64,000 nt of DNA, taken from the NCBI RefSeq assembly GCF_963674565.1, contig NZ_OY771430.1, positions 992,001-1,056,000 of the forward strand, read 5' to 3'. Shown here piece by piece: positions 45,232-53,474 of this stretch (within the stretch, counting starts at the first letter, position 1; the number at the start of each line of letters is the position of its first letter). The notes under the pieces were generated by a model, which had not been told where the DNA came from, did no database searches, and saw nothing but the letters and a program-made list of their open reading frames with translations. The DNA is from an uncultured Carboxylicivirga sp. GTDB lineage: Bacteria > Bacteroidota > Bacteroidia > Bacteroidales > Marinilabiliaceae. The translations under genes and the position numbers were made by a program.

Positions 45232-46515
45232 ATGGGTATACTAAAAGAAATACCGGAATTATTGCAGGAAGGTGTTATCACTGATGAAACAGCAAAACGT
45301 ATTCAGAATTACTATAAAAGCAAAAAAAGTTCCTCAACCAATAAACTCTTTATAGTTTTTGGTGTCTTGGGTGCTATATTGGTTGGACTTGGGCTTATTC
45401 TGATAATCGCTCATAACTGGGATGAGCTTTCGAGAATGACAAAAACCATATTTGCTTTTCTTCCTCTTATTATCGGTCAGTATTTGAGTGGATGGGTTAT
45501 TCTAAAGAAAAGGGATAGTATTGCATGGCGCGAAAGTGTAAGTGCTTTTTTGTTTTTTGCATTTGGAGCAAGTATCTCACTGATAAGTCAGATATACAAT
45601 ATTCCGGGTAATTTAAGTTCATTTTTGCTTACGTGGATGTTGTTATGTATACCACTGATTTATCTGATGAAATCTTCGGTTACATCATTGCTTTGTTTGG
45701 CTGGAATTACCTATTATGCTGCAGAAACTAGTTACTGGACTTATTCGTCGTCAGAATCATACATGTATTGGGTGTTGTTACTATTAATAATGCCTCATTA
45801 TTATCATTTGTATCGGAAAAAGCCAACGAGTAATTTTATGGTTTTTCATAATTGGATCATTCCTTTATCGCTGGTGATCATTCTTGGTACATTGGCTGAA
45901 AAATTCGATGAGTTAATGTATATAGCATATATTGTCTTATTTGGCATTTTTAGCCTGATTGGTGACAGGGAATTCATTTCTAAGCAAAGAATATTAAGTA
46001 ATGGCTATAGCGTTATAGGGAGCTTAGGTAGTATTATTATCTTATTGATGTTGAGTTTTAACTGGTTTTGGGATCATCTGAGGACGACTGAAGTTTTGAT
46101 GAATGAATTGGTACGCTCGAACGAATTACTCTCAATTATAGTTTTAATTGCCTTAGCATTAGTGTTGTTATTCTATCGAAAAAGAGAATTGACGATTGAA
46201 AACATGAATCCATTCTCGTTCATATTTCTTTTGTTGATACCAACTTATATTATTGGATTGAATTCTTCGGTAGCAATTATCCTGATTAATTTATTTGTAT
46301 TGGGTTTAGGTATTTTAATTATTCTTCAGGGAGCTCAAAAAAATCATTTTGGAATATTGAATTATGGATTGCTAATCATTACCGCATTGGTCGTTTGTCG
46401 GTTCTTTGATTCGGATCTGAGTTTTGTTTTGAGAGGTGTGTTATTTGTTATAGTGGGAGTAGGCTTTTTTGCTTCAAATTATGTAATGCTGAAAAAAAGG
46501 AAATCTAATGAATAG
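45232..46515 (+). CDS. DUF2157-family membrane protein
   Basis: 427 residues. A short cytoplasmic N-terminus (ELLQEGVITDETAKRIQNYY) is followed by about a dozen hydrophobic helices. The first, FIVFGVLGAILVGLGLILI, and the next words AHNWDELSRMTK are the DUF2157 hallmark. The function is unknown. Its stop overlaps the next gene by 8 bases, so the two are translationally coupled, as DUF2157 and GDYXXLXY genes often are. Confidence 0.88.
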   Translation: MGILKEIPELLQEGVITDETAKRIQNYYKSKKSSSTNKLFIVFGVLGAILVGLGLILIIAHNWDELSRMTKTIFAFLPLIIGQYLSGWVILKKRDSIAWRESVSAFLFFAFGASISLISQIYNIPGNLSSFLLTWMLLCIPLIYLMKSSVTSLLCLAGITYYAAETSYWTYSSSESYMYWVLLLLIMPHYYHLYRKKPTSNFMVFHNWIIPLSLVIILGTLAEKFDELMYIAYIVLFGIFSLIGDREFISKQRILSNGYSVIGSLGSIIILLMLSFNWFWDHLRTTEVLMNELVRSNELLSIIVLIALALVLLFYRKRELTIENMNPFSFIFLLLIPTYIIGLNSSVAIILINLFVLGLGILIILQGAQKNHFGILNYGLLIITALVVCRFFDSDLSFVLRGVLFVIVGVGFFASNYVMLKKRKSNE

Positions 46516-47077
46516 GAAAAGTATAATATTGACCCTTTTTATTCTGGTAGCATTGGTACAATTGTTTGTACCCTCTAAAATGATTTGGGACAGAGAAGCA
46601 ATTTTAAGAGAAGGAACAGAAATTAAACTAAAAACAGCGCCAATCGATCCTAATGATCCGTTCAGAGGAAAATATATTGTATTGGATTATGAAGAAAATA
46701 GCATCAAGAAAGACAGTACAGAAAGTTGGAGTCGGGGAGATGAGGTATTTGTTTATTTTAGCATGGATAAGGATGGATTTGCTAAGATAGAAACGGTTTC
46801 CAGAGCAATAATTGATGATAATCAACTATTTGTGAAGGCAACTATTGGTAATCGTATGTGGAATGACACAGCAATGATACGGGTAGATTACGATTTTGAT
46901 CGTTTTTATATGGAGGAATCTAAAGCCAAAAATGCTGAGATTGTTCATCGTGAGGCATTAAACGACACCAGTAAAATATCATACGCTCTTGTAAGTATTA
47001 AGAATGGGGATGCGGTGGTGAAAGACGTTTTTATTGATGATGTTTCTGTCCATGAACTGGCTAAAGAAGATAATTAG
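46508..47077 (+). CDS. GDYXXLXY-family protein
   Basis: 189 residues. One N-terminal hydrophobic segment (about 6-22) leads to a periplasmic domain with the family motif at 54-61, here G-K-Y-I-V-L-D-Y, so lysine replaces the aspartate of the name motif. DPNDPFRGKY is well conserved. It is coupled to the DUF2157 gene and presumably works with it at the membrane; the function is unknown. Confidence 0.88.
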   Translation: MNRKSIILTLFILVALVQLFVPSKMIWDREAILREGTEIKLKTAPIDPNDPFRGKYIVLDYEENSIKKDSTESWSRGDEVFVYFSMDKDGFAKIETVSRAIIDDNQLFVKATIGNRMWNDTAMIRVDYDFDRFYMEESKAKNAEIVHREALNDTSKISYALVSIKNGDAVVKDVFIDDVSVHELAKEDN

Positions 47078-47120
47078 GTATAGTTGAAAATATGTTTGAT
47101 GGGCATAATGGATAGTTGTT

Positions 47121-47137
47121 CGACTCCGCTGGAGTCG
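47121..47137. repeat. REP-like palindrome A1
   Basis: CGACTCC-GCT-GGAGTCG, perfect 7-bp arms with a 3-base loop. Confidence 0.85.
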
Positions 47138-47203
47138 GCTGTTGTATTGGATGAATAGAAGCTTATGGTAGTTTTTTTGATTAAAGGAATACTTTATATT
47201 TTG

Positions 47204-47218
47204 AACTCCACACGAGTT
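47204..47218. repeat. Degraded REP-like palindrome B1
   Basis: AACTC-CACAC-GAGTT; the flank TTTGAACTCC matches the intact B copies. Confidence 0.6.
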
Positions 47219-47369
47219 ACGCATTTGTAGAAAGGGAATGGAATGCTATCAATGGCTTCAAGGGAGTTGATTCTTTGAACCTTCTATAACTATATAATAT
47301 CTCTGGTATCATTAGCTTTTTTGTAGATTGAAATTATAGGGATTCTATTCAAGGAAAATTATTGACTTT

Positions 47370-47386
47370 GAACTCCAGAGGAGTTC
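47370..47386. repeat. REP-like palindrome B2
   Basis: GAACTCC-AGA-GGAGTTC, perfect arms, followed by TATATCTA as in the copy at 48071. Confidence 0.85.
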
Positions 47387-47418
47387 TATATCTATAGAAA
47401 AAGTTGTAATTTAAGAGA

Positions 47419-47435
47419 CGACTCCAGCGGAGTCG
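47419..47435. repeat. REP-like palindrome A2, next to the transposase start
   Basis: CGACTCC-AGC-GGAGTCG, perfect arms, 27 bases before the transposase ATG. Confidence 0.85.
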
Positions 47436-47461
47436 AATATATACAACAAACCTATATTATC

Positions 47462-47926
47462 ATGGCCAACACCTATTCTCAAATCTACATTCAGATTATT
47501 TTTGCCATACAAAACAGAGAAGCTTCCATCCAACCCCAATGGGAGGCTGAATTACAAAAATATATCTCAGGTATTGTGAAAGAAAAAGGGCAGAAAATGC
47601 TATCCATTAATGGAACCTATAATCATATTCATTTTCTGGTTGGAATGAAACCCAATTGTTGCTTATCTGATCTGGTAAGAGAAATTAAAAAATCATCCAC
47701 AAATTTTATAGAAGATAAAGGATTTAGTAGATATAAATTTCAATGGCAAGAAGGTTTTGGAGCTTTTTCTTATGGTCAATCTCAGTTAAATTCGGTGATC
47801 AAGTATATCGAGAATCAGAAGGTCCATCATAACAAGTGCAGTTTTAAGGATGAATACGTCAGATTATTGAAGCTATTTAATGTTGAATTTATCGAGCAAT
47901 ATTTGTTTGATTGGCATGGAGAATAG
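47462..47926 (+). CDS. IS200/IS605-like Y1 transposase, REP-associated
   Basis: 154 residues. The HUH motif is H55-I-H57 (NHIHFLVG) and the catalytic tyrosine is Y115 (YIENQ), both intact. LSDLVREIKKSS and FQWQEGFGAFSY are typical of the Bacteroidota branch. It would cut and join single-stranded DNA at hairpins. There is no tnpB. Intact A-type palindromes lie within 30 bases of both ends of the gene, which suggests it recognises them, as REP-associated tyrosine transposases do. The frame is complete and probably functional. Confidence 0.9.
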   Translation: MANTYSQIYIQIIFAIQNREASIQPQWEAELQKYISGIVKEKGQKMLSINGTYNHIHFLVGMKPNCCLSDLVREIKKSSTNFIEDKGFSRYKFQWQEGFGAFSYGQSQLNSVIKYIENQKVHHNKCSFKDEYVRLLKLFNVEFIEQYLFDWHGE

Positions 47927-47930
47927 TTAT

Positions 47931-47949
47931 TCGACTCCTCTGGAGTCGA
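47931..47949. repeat. REP-like palindrome A3, just after the transposase
   Basis: TCGACTCC-TCT-GGAGTCGA, 8-bp arms, 5 bases after the transposase stop. Confidence 0.85.
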
Positions 47950-47981
47950 GTGTTGAGTTGATCATATATTCTATAAATATA

Positions 47982-47998
47982 TGATGCCTCTGGCATCA
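47982..47998. repeat. Variant palindrome C
   Basis: TGATGCC-TCT-GGCATCA: same 7-3-7 geometry and the same TCT loop as A3 but different arms, with compensating changes on both sides. Confidence 0.75.
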
Positions 47999-48070
47999 AT
48001 AAAAGTCTTCAAAATTGGATGAACAGAAGCTTTTGGTTAGACTCTTCATTAAAGGAATTCTTTCAGGTTT

Positions 48071-48087
48071 GAACTCCATCGGGATTC
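48071..48087. repeat. REP-like palindrome B3 (imperfect)
   Basis: GAACTCC-ATC-GGGATTC, with mismatched inner positions, followed by TATATCTA as after B2. Confidence 0.7.
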
Positions 48088-48120
48088 TATATCTAAAGAA
48101 TGACATTAAGCTACTATCAA

Positions 48121-48137
48121 CGACTCCATCGGAGTTG
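48121..48137. repeat. REP-like palindrome A4
   Basis: CGACTCC-ATC-GGAGTTG, one G-U pair in the RNA form; last copy before the focA terminator. Confidence 0.75.
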
Positions 48138-48150
48138 TACCTTTAAAACA

Positions 48151-48184
48151 AAAAAAACCGAAGATAAACATCCCCGGTCTTTAG
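48151..48184 (-). terminator. Terminator of the pfl-foc genes
   Basis: On the minus strand AAGACCG (48175-48181) pairs with CGGTTTT (48154-48160) across a 14-base loop, ending in eight T. It follows the focA stop. Confidence 0.6.
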
Positions 48185-48207
48185 AAGTCATTCGACTATA
48201 TGTAAGT

Positions 48208-48996
48208 TTAAGAATTGTTACGTTCGTATACAAACCAGTAGGCTGCACCCACAAATAAGGCACCACCAACAATATTACCCAGTGTAACCGGAATCAGATT
48301 ATTTACCACAAAGCTTGTCCAGGTAACATCAGCTCCATAAAAAATAGCCGTAGGTATAAAAAACATATTGGCTACCGAGTGTTCAAAACCCATTGCCACA
48401 AAAGCCATAACAGGGAACCAAATACCTAATATCTTACCCGAAATATCTTTGGCACCATATGAAAGCCACATGGCCAGCGCAACCATCCAGTTACAGGCAA
48501 TACCTTTTAAAAAGGCTTTGTAAAACGGATTAGCTGTTTTTGCTTCAGCAATGCCTCTGATGCTTTCTAACCAGGGATCTTTAGCAAATAAATCAGTCAT
48601 ATAAGCAAAACAAAGCGCAACAATAATGGAGCCAATGAAATTGCCAACATAAACCAAAGACCAGTTTTTTAAAATGGATTGAAATTTGGTTTTACCCTGA
48701 AACCATGAAGGAATAAAATAAGCCGTGTTTCCGGTGAAAAGATCAGCCCCGGCAATGGCAACTAAGATAAGTCCTAATGGGAAAACTGCTCCAAATAAAA
48801 ACTTTTGTAGACCAGGATTGGTAGCTTCCAGTCCTGGAAGTCCGCCACCTACAACCACAGCCAATAATCCTCCCATGGCAATATAACCTCCGGCAAGAAT
48901 GGCTAACACAATGGTATTTACAACTGATGTATTGGTTTTAGTCTCGGCTACCTTATTAACAACCGATACAATTTCTTTTGAGCTATAATAGTTCAT
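48208..48996 (-). CDS. focA: Formate/nitrite transporter (FocA type)
   Basis: 262 residues from MNYYSSKEIV; the frame runs a further 8 codons to a TTG at 49020 that is less likely. Six membrane segments, with GADLFTGNTAYFIP, KGIACNWMVALAMWLSYGAKDISGK and FEHSVANMFFIP typical of the FNT family, including the pore histidine region in EHSVANM. Next to pflA and pflB, so export or import of formate made by pyruvate formate-lyase is the likely role. Confidence 0.93.
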   Translation of the reverse strand: MNYYSSKEIVSVVNKVAETKTNTSVVNTIVLAILAGGYIAMGGLLAVVVGGGLPGLEATNPGLQKFLFGAVFPLGLILVAIAGADLFTGNTAYFIPSWFQGKTKFQSILKNWSLVYVGNFIGSIIVALCFAYMTDLFAKDPWLESIRGIAEAKTANPFYKAFLKGIACNWMVALAMWLSYGAKDISGKILGIWFPVMAFVAMGFEHSVANMFFIPTAIFYGADVTWTSFVVNNLIPVTLGNIVGGALFVGAAYWFVYERNNS

Positions 48997-49038
48997 TTTA
49001 TAATGCTTTGCTAAAAACAAAAAAGTTTAATCTTTTTC

Positions 49039-49764
49039 TTAGTTAATTATTACCTCTTTAAAATACTGTTTGAATATCTGGTAGGCAGTTTCCAGTTGTT
49101 CAGAAGTATTGGACGGAACACCCTCCAGTTCATATTTCCAGCCCAGATGATCGTATTTATGCGCTCCCAGATGATGATATGGCTGTATTTCCAGCTTTTC
49201 AATGTTTTTGTATCCACTGAAGTGTTCACCCAATTGTTTCAGATCCTCCTGATCGTCACTGTATCTGGGTACAAGAACATATCGTAACCACACGGGTTTA
49301 TTTATTTCGTTAAGATATTCGGCCAGTTTTAACGTCTTTTCATTACTCTGACCAACTAAGGTGCGATGTTTTTCATCGTTCATCTGCTTGATATCGAGTA
49401 AAACAATGTCGATATATTCCAAAGCTTCCTTTACAAAGTCATTTAGAACACTGCCGTTGGTATCAACACAAACATGAAAACCTTCTGCCTTCAACGCTTT
49501 TAAAACCGGTATTAGTTCTTTGGCCTGTAGTAAAGGTTCACCTCCCGAGAATGTTAAACCACCTTTTTTACCAAAGAATGGTTGCTGGTTTTTAGCCATG
49601 CTCACAATTTCTTCAGCCGAAGTAGGTTTTCCTCCCTTACATTCAATGGTATCGGGATTGGCACAGTACAAACATTTAAAATTGCAACCCTGTAGAAAAA
49701 CCACAAGTCGAATTCCGGGACCGTCATAAGTCCCCAACGATTCAAATGAATGAACGTTTAACAT
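49039..49764 (-). CDS. pflA: Pyruvate formate-lyase activating enzyme
   Basis: 241 residues, radical-SAM protein with the 4Fe-4S motif C27-x3-C31-x2-C34 (GCNFKCLYCANP) after the GTYDGPGIRLVVF lead. It generates the glycyl radical on PflB. Length matches E. coli PflA (246). It lies 81 bases after pflB; the spacer holds a hairpin (49797-49822) that could adjust its level. focA follows 42 bases on. Confidence 0.95.
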   Translation of the reverse strand: MLNVHSFESLGTYDGPGIRLVVFLQGCNFKCLYCANPDTIECKGGKPTSAEEIVSMAKNQQPFFGKKGGLTFSGGEPLLQAKELIPVLKALKAEGFHVCVDTNGSVLNDFVKEALEYIDIVLLDIKQMNDEKHRTLVGQSNEKTLKLAEYLNEINKPVWLRYVLVPRYSDDQEDLKQLGEHFSGYKNIEKLEIQPYHHLGAHKYDHLGWKYELEGVPSNTSEQLETAYQIFKQYFKEVIIN

Positions 49765-49796
49765 GGCGTTAGTTTAAAAAGGTAAATAAGAGAAGA

Positions 49797-49822
49797 AGGC
49801 AGAAGCTAGATAGCTACTGCCT
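49797..49822. repeat. Hairpin between pflB and pflA
   Basis: AGGCAGAAGCTA (49797-49808) and TAGCTACTGCCT (49811-49822) pair in 11 of 12 positions around a 2-base loop. The minus-strand tail CTTCTTCTCTTATTT is only moderately T-rich, so partial termination or RNA processing is possible. Confidence 0.55.
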
Positions 49823-49845
49823 CCTGTATATTGATCATTTGTCTG

Positions 49846-52077
49846 CTACATACGATCGAAGAAGCTTCTTGAGATAACTTCCAATTGCTGCTCACGTGTA
49901 AGTTTTACAAAGTTAACAGCGTAACCCGATACACGAATGGTCAACTGAGGATATTCTCCAGGATTTTCCATAGCATCTTCTAAAAGTTCGCGGTTCAATA
50001 CGTTAACATTTAGGTGATGTGCTTCTTTTGAGAAGTAGGCATCCATCATGGTAACAAGGTTTTCACGACGAACATTTTCGTCAGCACCTAACGATTTAGG
50101 TACAATGCTGAAAGTATTTGAAATACCATCCAACGCATTTTTATAGTCTAACTTAGCCACTGAGTTCAACGATGCAATGGCTCCGTTTTTATCACGACCG
50201 TGCATTGGGTTGGCTCCTGGTGCAAATGGCACACCATGTGCGCGACCATCAGGCGTAGCACCTGTTTTCAATCCGTAAACCACGTTTGAAGTGATGGTTA
50301 AGATTGACATTGTTGGCTCAGCATTTTTATAAACTCCAAGTTCAGATAACAGGCTGTTAAAATAACCTGAAACTTCTACAGCCAATGTATCAACACGATC
50401 ATCATCGTTTCCATAGCAAGGGAAGTCACCTTCAATCTTAAAGTCGGTACTTAAACCTTGTTCGTTACGAACCACTGTTACTTTAGCATGCTTAATGGCT
50501 GATAAAGAGTCTGCCACAATTGATAAACCGGCAATACCGTAAGCCAGATTGATTCGTGGATTGGTATCAACAAATGCCATCTGAGCTTTTTCGTAGTAGT
50601 ATTTATCGTGCATGTAATGTATGATGTTCATCGACTCGTTGTATACACGGGCAACTTCTTTCATGGCAATTTTGTAATTAGCCATTATTTCGTCGAAGTT
50701 AAGTACCTCACTTTTCAATGCAGGAACGCCTTCAATCATTTGTTTACCTGACATCTCGCAACGTCCACCATTGATAGCCAACAATAATGTTTTAGCCAGG
50801 TTGGTACGTGCTCCAAAGAACTGAATGTGTTTACCAATCTCCTGGAATGATACACAACAAGCAATACCGTAATCATCTGATTTACGTGTGCTTTGCATCA
50901 AATCATCGTTTTCGTATTGAATTGATGATGTGTCGATTGATACCTGAGCACAGAAGTTCTTGAAGTTTTCAGGTAATGAATTTGACCAAAGTACTGTCAT
51001 GTTAGGCTCCGGAGAAGGACCTAAGTTGTATAATGTCTGTAGGAAACGGAAAGATGTTTTGGTAATCTTATGACGACCGTCCATCAAACGTCCACCGATA
51101 GCTTCCGTTACCCAGGTTGGGTCGCCGGCAAAAATTTCATTATATGCATTCATACGCAGGTGACGAACCATACGTAATTTCATTACAAACTGATCGATAA
51201 ATTCCTGAGCACGTTCTTCTGTAATTGTTCCGTTCTGAAGATCGTACTCCATATAAATGTCAAGGAATGAAGAAACATTACCCAATGACATGGCAGCACC
51301 GTCCTGCTCTTTTACAGCAGCAAGATATGCCATATAAACCCATTGAACTGCTTCCTGAGCCGATTCAGCAGGGCGACTAAGATCTAAGCCGTATTTAGTA
51401 CCTAAATCTTTAATTTGAACCAATGCTTTAATTTGTTCTGCAACCTCTTCGCGCAAACGGATTTTATCATCAGTCATAGGACCTAATAATCCACGCAAAT
51501 CTTCTTTTTTAGCTTCAACCAAACGGTCGATACCATATAAGGCCAAACGACGGTAGTCACCAATAATACGACCACGGGCATAATTATCAGGCAGTCCAGT
51601 TAAGAATCCTAAAGAACGAAACTTACGGATTTCCTCAGTATAAACATCAAACACACCATCATTGTGTGTTTTAGCATAATTACGGAAAATATCTTTAACT
51701 CTATCAGAAACCTCCAAACCTTGTTCACTACAAGCTTTTTCTACTACTGCAATACCTCCATAAGGCTTCATTGCACGTTTTAATAGCTCGTCTGTTTGAA
51801 GACCAACGATCAATTCAAGATCATTTTGGATATAACCAGCATCAAAAGCGGTGATGGTTGATACAATTTCTGTATCAATCGAACGCACTCCGTTATTTTC
51901 GGTTTCTTCCTTAATAGCCTCCTTACAAAGATCCCATAATTTTTGGGTTCTTTCTGTTGGACCACATAAGAAAGAACTGTCTCCTTCATAAGGGGTGATG
52001 TTCATTTGAACAAAGTTTCTTACATTAATTTCTTTGTTCCAAAGTCCATCTCTGAACATGTCTTTAATCTTGCTCAT
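49846..52077 (-). CDS. pflB: Formate C-acetyltransferase (pyruvate formate-lyase)
   Basis: 743 residues. The catalytic cysteine pair is C407-C408 (DYGIACCVS) and the glycyl-radical residue is G718 (IRVSGYAVNF), both conserved. It cleaves pyruvate with CoA to acetyl-CoA and formate under anoxic conditions. The activase and formate channel follow in the same direction. A promoter-like element at 52139-52169 and a palindrome at 52178-52193 lie upstream. This is a true PflB and not a glycerol dehydratase relative, judging by its length and closeness to the E. coli sequence. Confidence 0.97.
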   Translation of the reverse strand: MSKIKDMFRDGLWNKEINVRNFVQMNITPYEGDSSFLCGPTERTQKLWDLCKEAIKEETENNGVRSIDTEIVSTITAFDAGYIQNDLELIVGLQTDELLKRAMKPYGGIAVVEKACSEQGLEVSDRVKDIFRNYAKTHNDGVFDVYTEEIRKFRSLGFLTGLPDNYARGRIIGDYRRLALYGIDRLVEAKKEDLRGLLGPMTDDKIRLREEVAEQIKALVQIKDLGTKYGLDLSRPAESAQEAVQWVYMAYLAAVKEQDGAAMSLGNVSSFLDIYMEYDLQNGTITEERAQEFIDQFVMKLRMVRHLRMNAYNEIFAGDPTWVTEAIGGRLMDGRHKITKTSFRFLQTLYNLGPSPEPNMTVLWSNSLPENFKNFCAQVSIDTSSIQYENDDLMQSTRKSDDYGIACCVSFQEIGKHIQFFGARTNLAKTLLLAINGGRCEMSGKQMIEGVPALKSEVLNFDEIMANYKIAMKEVARVYNESMNIIHYMHDKYYYEKAQMAFVDTNPRINLAYGIAGLSIVADSLSAIKHAKVTVVRNEQGLSTDFKIEGDFPCYGNDDDRVDTLAVEVSGYFNSLLSELGVYKNAEPTMSILTITSNVVYGLKTGATPDGRAHGVPFAPGANPMHGRDKNGAIASLNSVAKLDYKNALDGISNTFSIVPKSLGADENVRRENLVTMMDAYFSKEAHHLNVNVLNRELLEDAMENPGEYPQLTIRVSGYAVNFVKLTREQQLEVISRSFFDRM

Positions 52078-52138
52078 GATTAATTGTTATTTACCTTTTA
52101 TATGATATGCTATATAATTTCTAACTCAATTGCGTGTG

Positions 52139-52169
52139 CAAAGTAAATAGCAAAAAATCAATTTTTCAA
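52139..52169 (-). promoter_or_regulatory. Possible pflB promoter
   Basis: Minus strand: TTGA (52166-52169), 20-base spacer, TACTTTG (52139-52145), which is one base shorter than TAnnTTTG. Confidence 0.4.
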
Positions 52170-52177
52170 CGTCATAA

Positions 52178-52193
52178 AAGACCTTTAGGTCTT
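52178..52193. promoter_or_regulatory. Palindrome upstream of the pflB promoter
   Basis: AAGACCT-TT-AGGTCTT, perfect 7-bp arms, beginning 9 bases upstream of the -33 element. Possible regulator site; it does not match the FNR/CRP consensus. Confidence 0.45.
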
Positions 52194-52449
52194 ATTTAAG
52201 AACTTGAATTTCAGACATTCTAAATAGTAATTATATTCAAGATTTTTGTATGCCGAAAATGAAAATGCCTGATAACAATGAAGTTGAATAGATGTAATCC
52301 AGAGATAGCAATATAAAAGTTTAAATTGCAATGTGAAGATTGCAACCTTATTTAGAATGATTGCTTCCAAAATATTTAACAAACATTAACATGTTTTGCA
52401 GCAGTTTTTTCCTTTTTGTAAGGATTTTTATGAATGTGTTTCAAAATAA

Positions 52450-52475
52450 AAGGCACTCGATAGAGTGCCTTAAGT
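52450..52475 (-). terminator. Terminator of the phoH-purC unit
   Basis: Perfect 9-bp stem AAGGCACTC (52450-52458) / GAGTGCCTT (52463-52471), 4-base loop; minus-strand tail TTATTTTG. Confidence 0.82.
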
Positions 52476-52496
52476 ATCTGTATTGATGGAATATTA

Positions 52497-53447
52497 TTAC
52501 AAATTGTTCAAATAATCTGTTACGTTCTTTTCAACACGACTTACTACAGTTGAGACATCGGCTTTTTCGAATTTATCACCTGTAATACTTTCATATAATT
52601 CAATGTATCGTTCTGAAATCTGATCTACAAACTCATCTGGAATTTCAGGTAACACATCACCTTTACGTCCCTGGAAGTTATTCTCCATTAACCATTCACG
52701 AACAAATTCTTTAGAAAGTTGCTTTTGGTTTTCTCCTTTATCAAAACGTTCCTGGTAACCATCGGCATAGAAATAACGGGAAGAGTCAGGAGTATGAATT
52801 TCATCGATCAAATAAATCTGACCGTCTTTTTTACCAAATTCATATTTGGTATCTACTAAAATCAATCCTTTTTCTTTGGCAATTTCACTACCACGTTTGA
52901 AAAGTTCTAATGAAATTCTTTCCAATTCAACGTAATCTTCTTCTGAAACTAATCCTTGTTTCAAAATTTCTTCACGAGTGATATTTTCATCGTGTGCTCC
53001 TAATTCAGCTTTGGTAGTAGGTGTTAGAATTGGTTCAGGGAAAGCCTGGTGTTCCTTTAAACCTTCAGGAAGCGGTACACCACAAATTTCACGTCCACCA
53101 TCTTTGTATAAACGCCATGAGCTGCCAGTAAGATATCCACGAACAATCATTTCTACTGCAAAAGGCTCACACATATGACCAACAGTAACGTTAGGATCGG
53201 GAGTGGCAATTTTCCAGTTAGGAACAATATCAGCAGTAGCATCTAAAAATTTAGCTGCAATTTGGTTCAACACTTGTCCTTTGTAAGGAATTCCTTTTGG
53301 AAGAACAACATCAAATGCCGAAAGACGGTCAGAAACAACCATTACTAAATAATCGTCGTTGATGTTATACACATCTCGAACTTTTCCTTTGTAAACACTC
53401 TTTTGACCAGGAAACTGATAGTCGGTCTTAATAATTGCTTTACTCAT
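52497..53447 (-). CDS. purC: Phosphoribosylaminoimidazole-succinocarboxamide synthase
   Basis: 316 residues. Family blocks include YKGKVRDVYNI, DRLSAFDVVLP, VEMIVRGYLTGSSWRLY and LVDTKYEFG followed by LIDEIHTPDSSRYF. It joins CAIR and aspartate in purine synthesis. The length matches the longer form common in Bacteroidota and yeast, compared with about 240 in E. coli. It follows phoH after 27 bases, with a terminator after it. Confidence 0.96.
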   Translation of the reverse strand: MSKAIIKTDYQFPGQKSVYKGKVRDVYNINDDYLVMVVSDRLSAFDVVLPKGIPYKGQVLNQIAAKFLDATADIVPNWKIATPDPNVTVGHMCEPFAVEMIVRGYLTGSSWRLYKDGGREICGVPLPEGLKEHQAFPEPILTPTTKAELGAHDENITREEILKQGLVSEEDYVELERISLELFKRGSEIAKEKGLILVDTKYEFGKKDGQIYLIDEIHTPDSSRYFYADGYQERFDKGENQKQLSKEFVREWLMENNFQGRKGDVLPEIPDEFVDQISERYIELYESITGDKFEKADVSTVVSRVEKNVTDYLNNL

Positions 53448-53474
53448 TTTATAGTAGATATTTGATATTTGTTT

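Larger units (their letters stand above)
47078..47461. other. REP-rich intergenic region upstream of the Y1 transposase
   Basis: 384 bases without a gene of their own. It holds palindromes at 47121-47137, 47204-47218 (degraded), about 47298-47312 (degraded), 47370-47386 and 47419-47435. The open frames crossing it are interrupted by palindromes and unsupported. Confidence 0.7.
52078..52496. other. Intergenic region between pflB and purC
   Basis: 419 bases. It holds the pflB leader and promoter, the 16-bp palindrome, a long featureless AT-rich stretch (about 52200-52440) and the purC terminator. A 65-codon minus-strand frame at 52185-52382 has no supporting features. Confidence 0.6.

Noticed and set aside
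46979..47224. 81-codon minus-strand frame between the GDYXXLXY gene and the transposase
   Set aside because: Runs across a REP palindrome and antisense to the end of the GDYXXLXY gene.
47121..48137. CRISPR array
   Set aside because: The palindromes are short, differ in sequence, have irregular spacing and conserved flanks; no cas genes.
52185..52382. 65-codon minus-strand frame upstream of pflB
   Set aside because: AT-rich, no motif, overlaps the palindrome and probable promoter; not supported as a gene.
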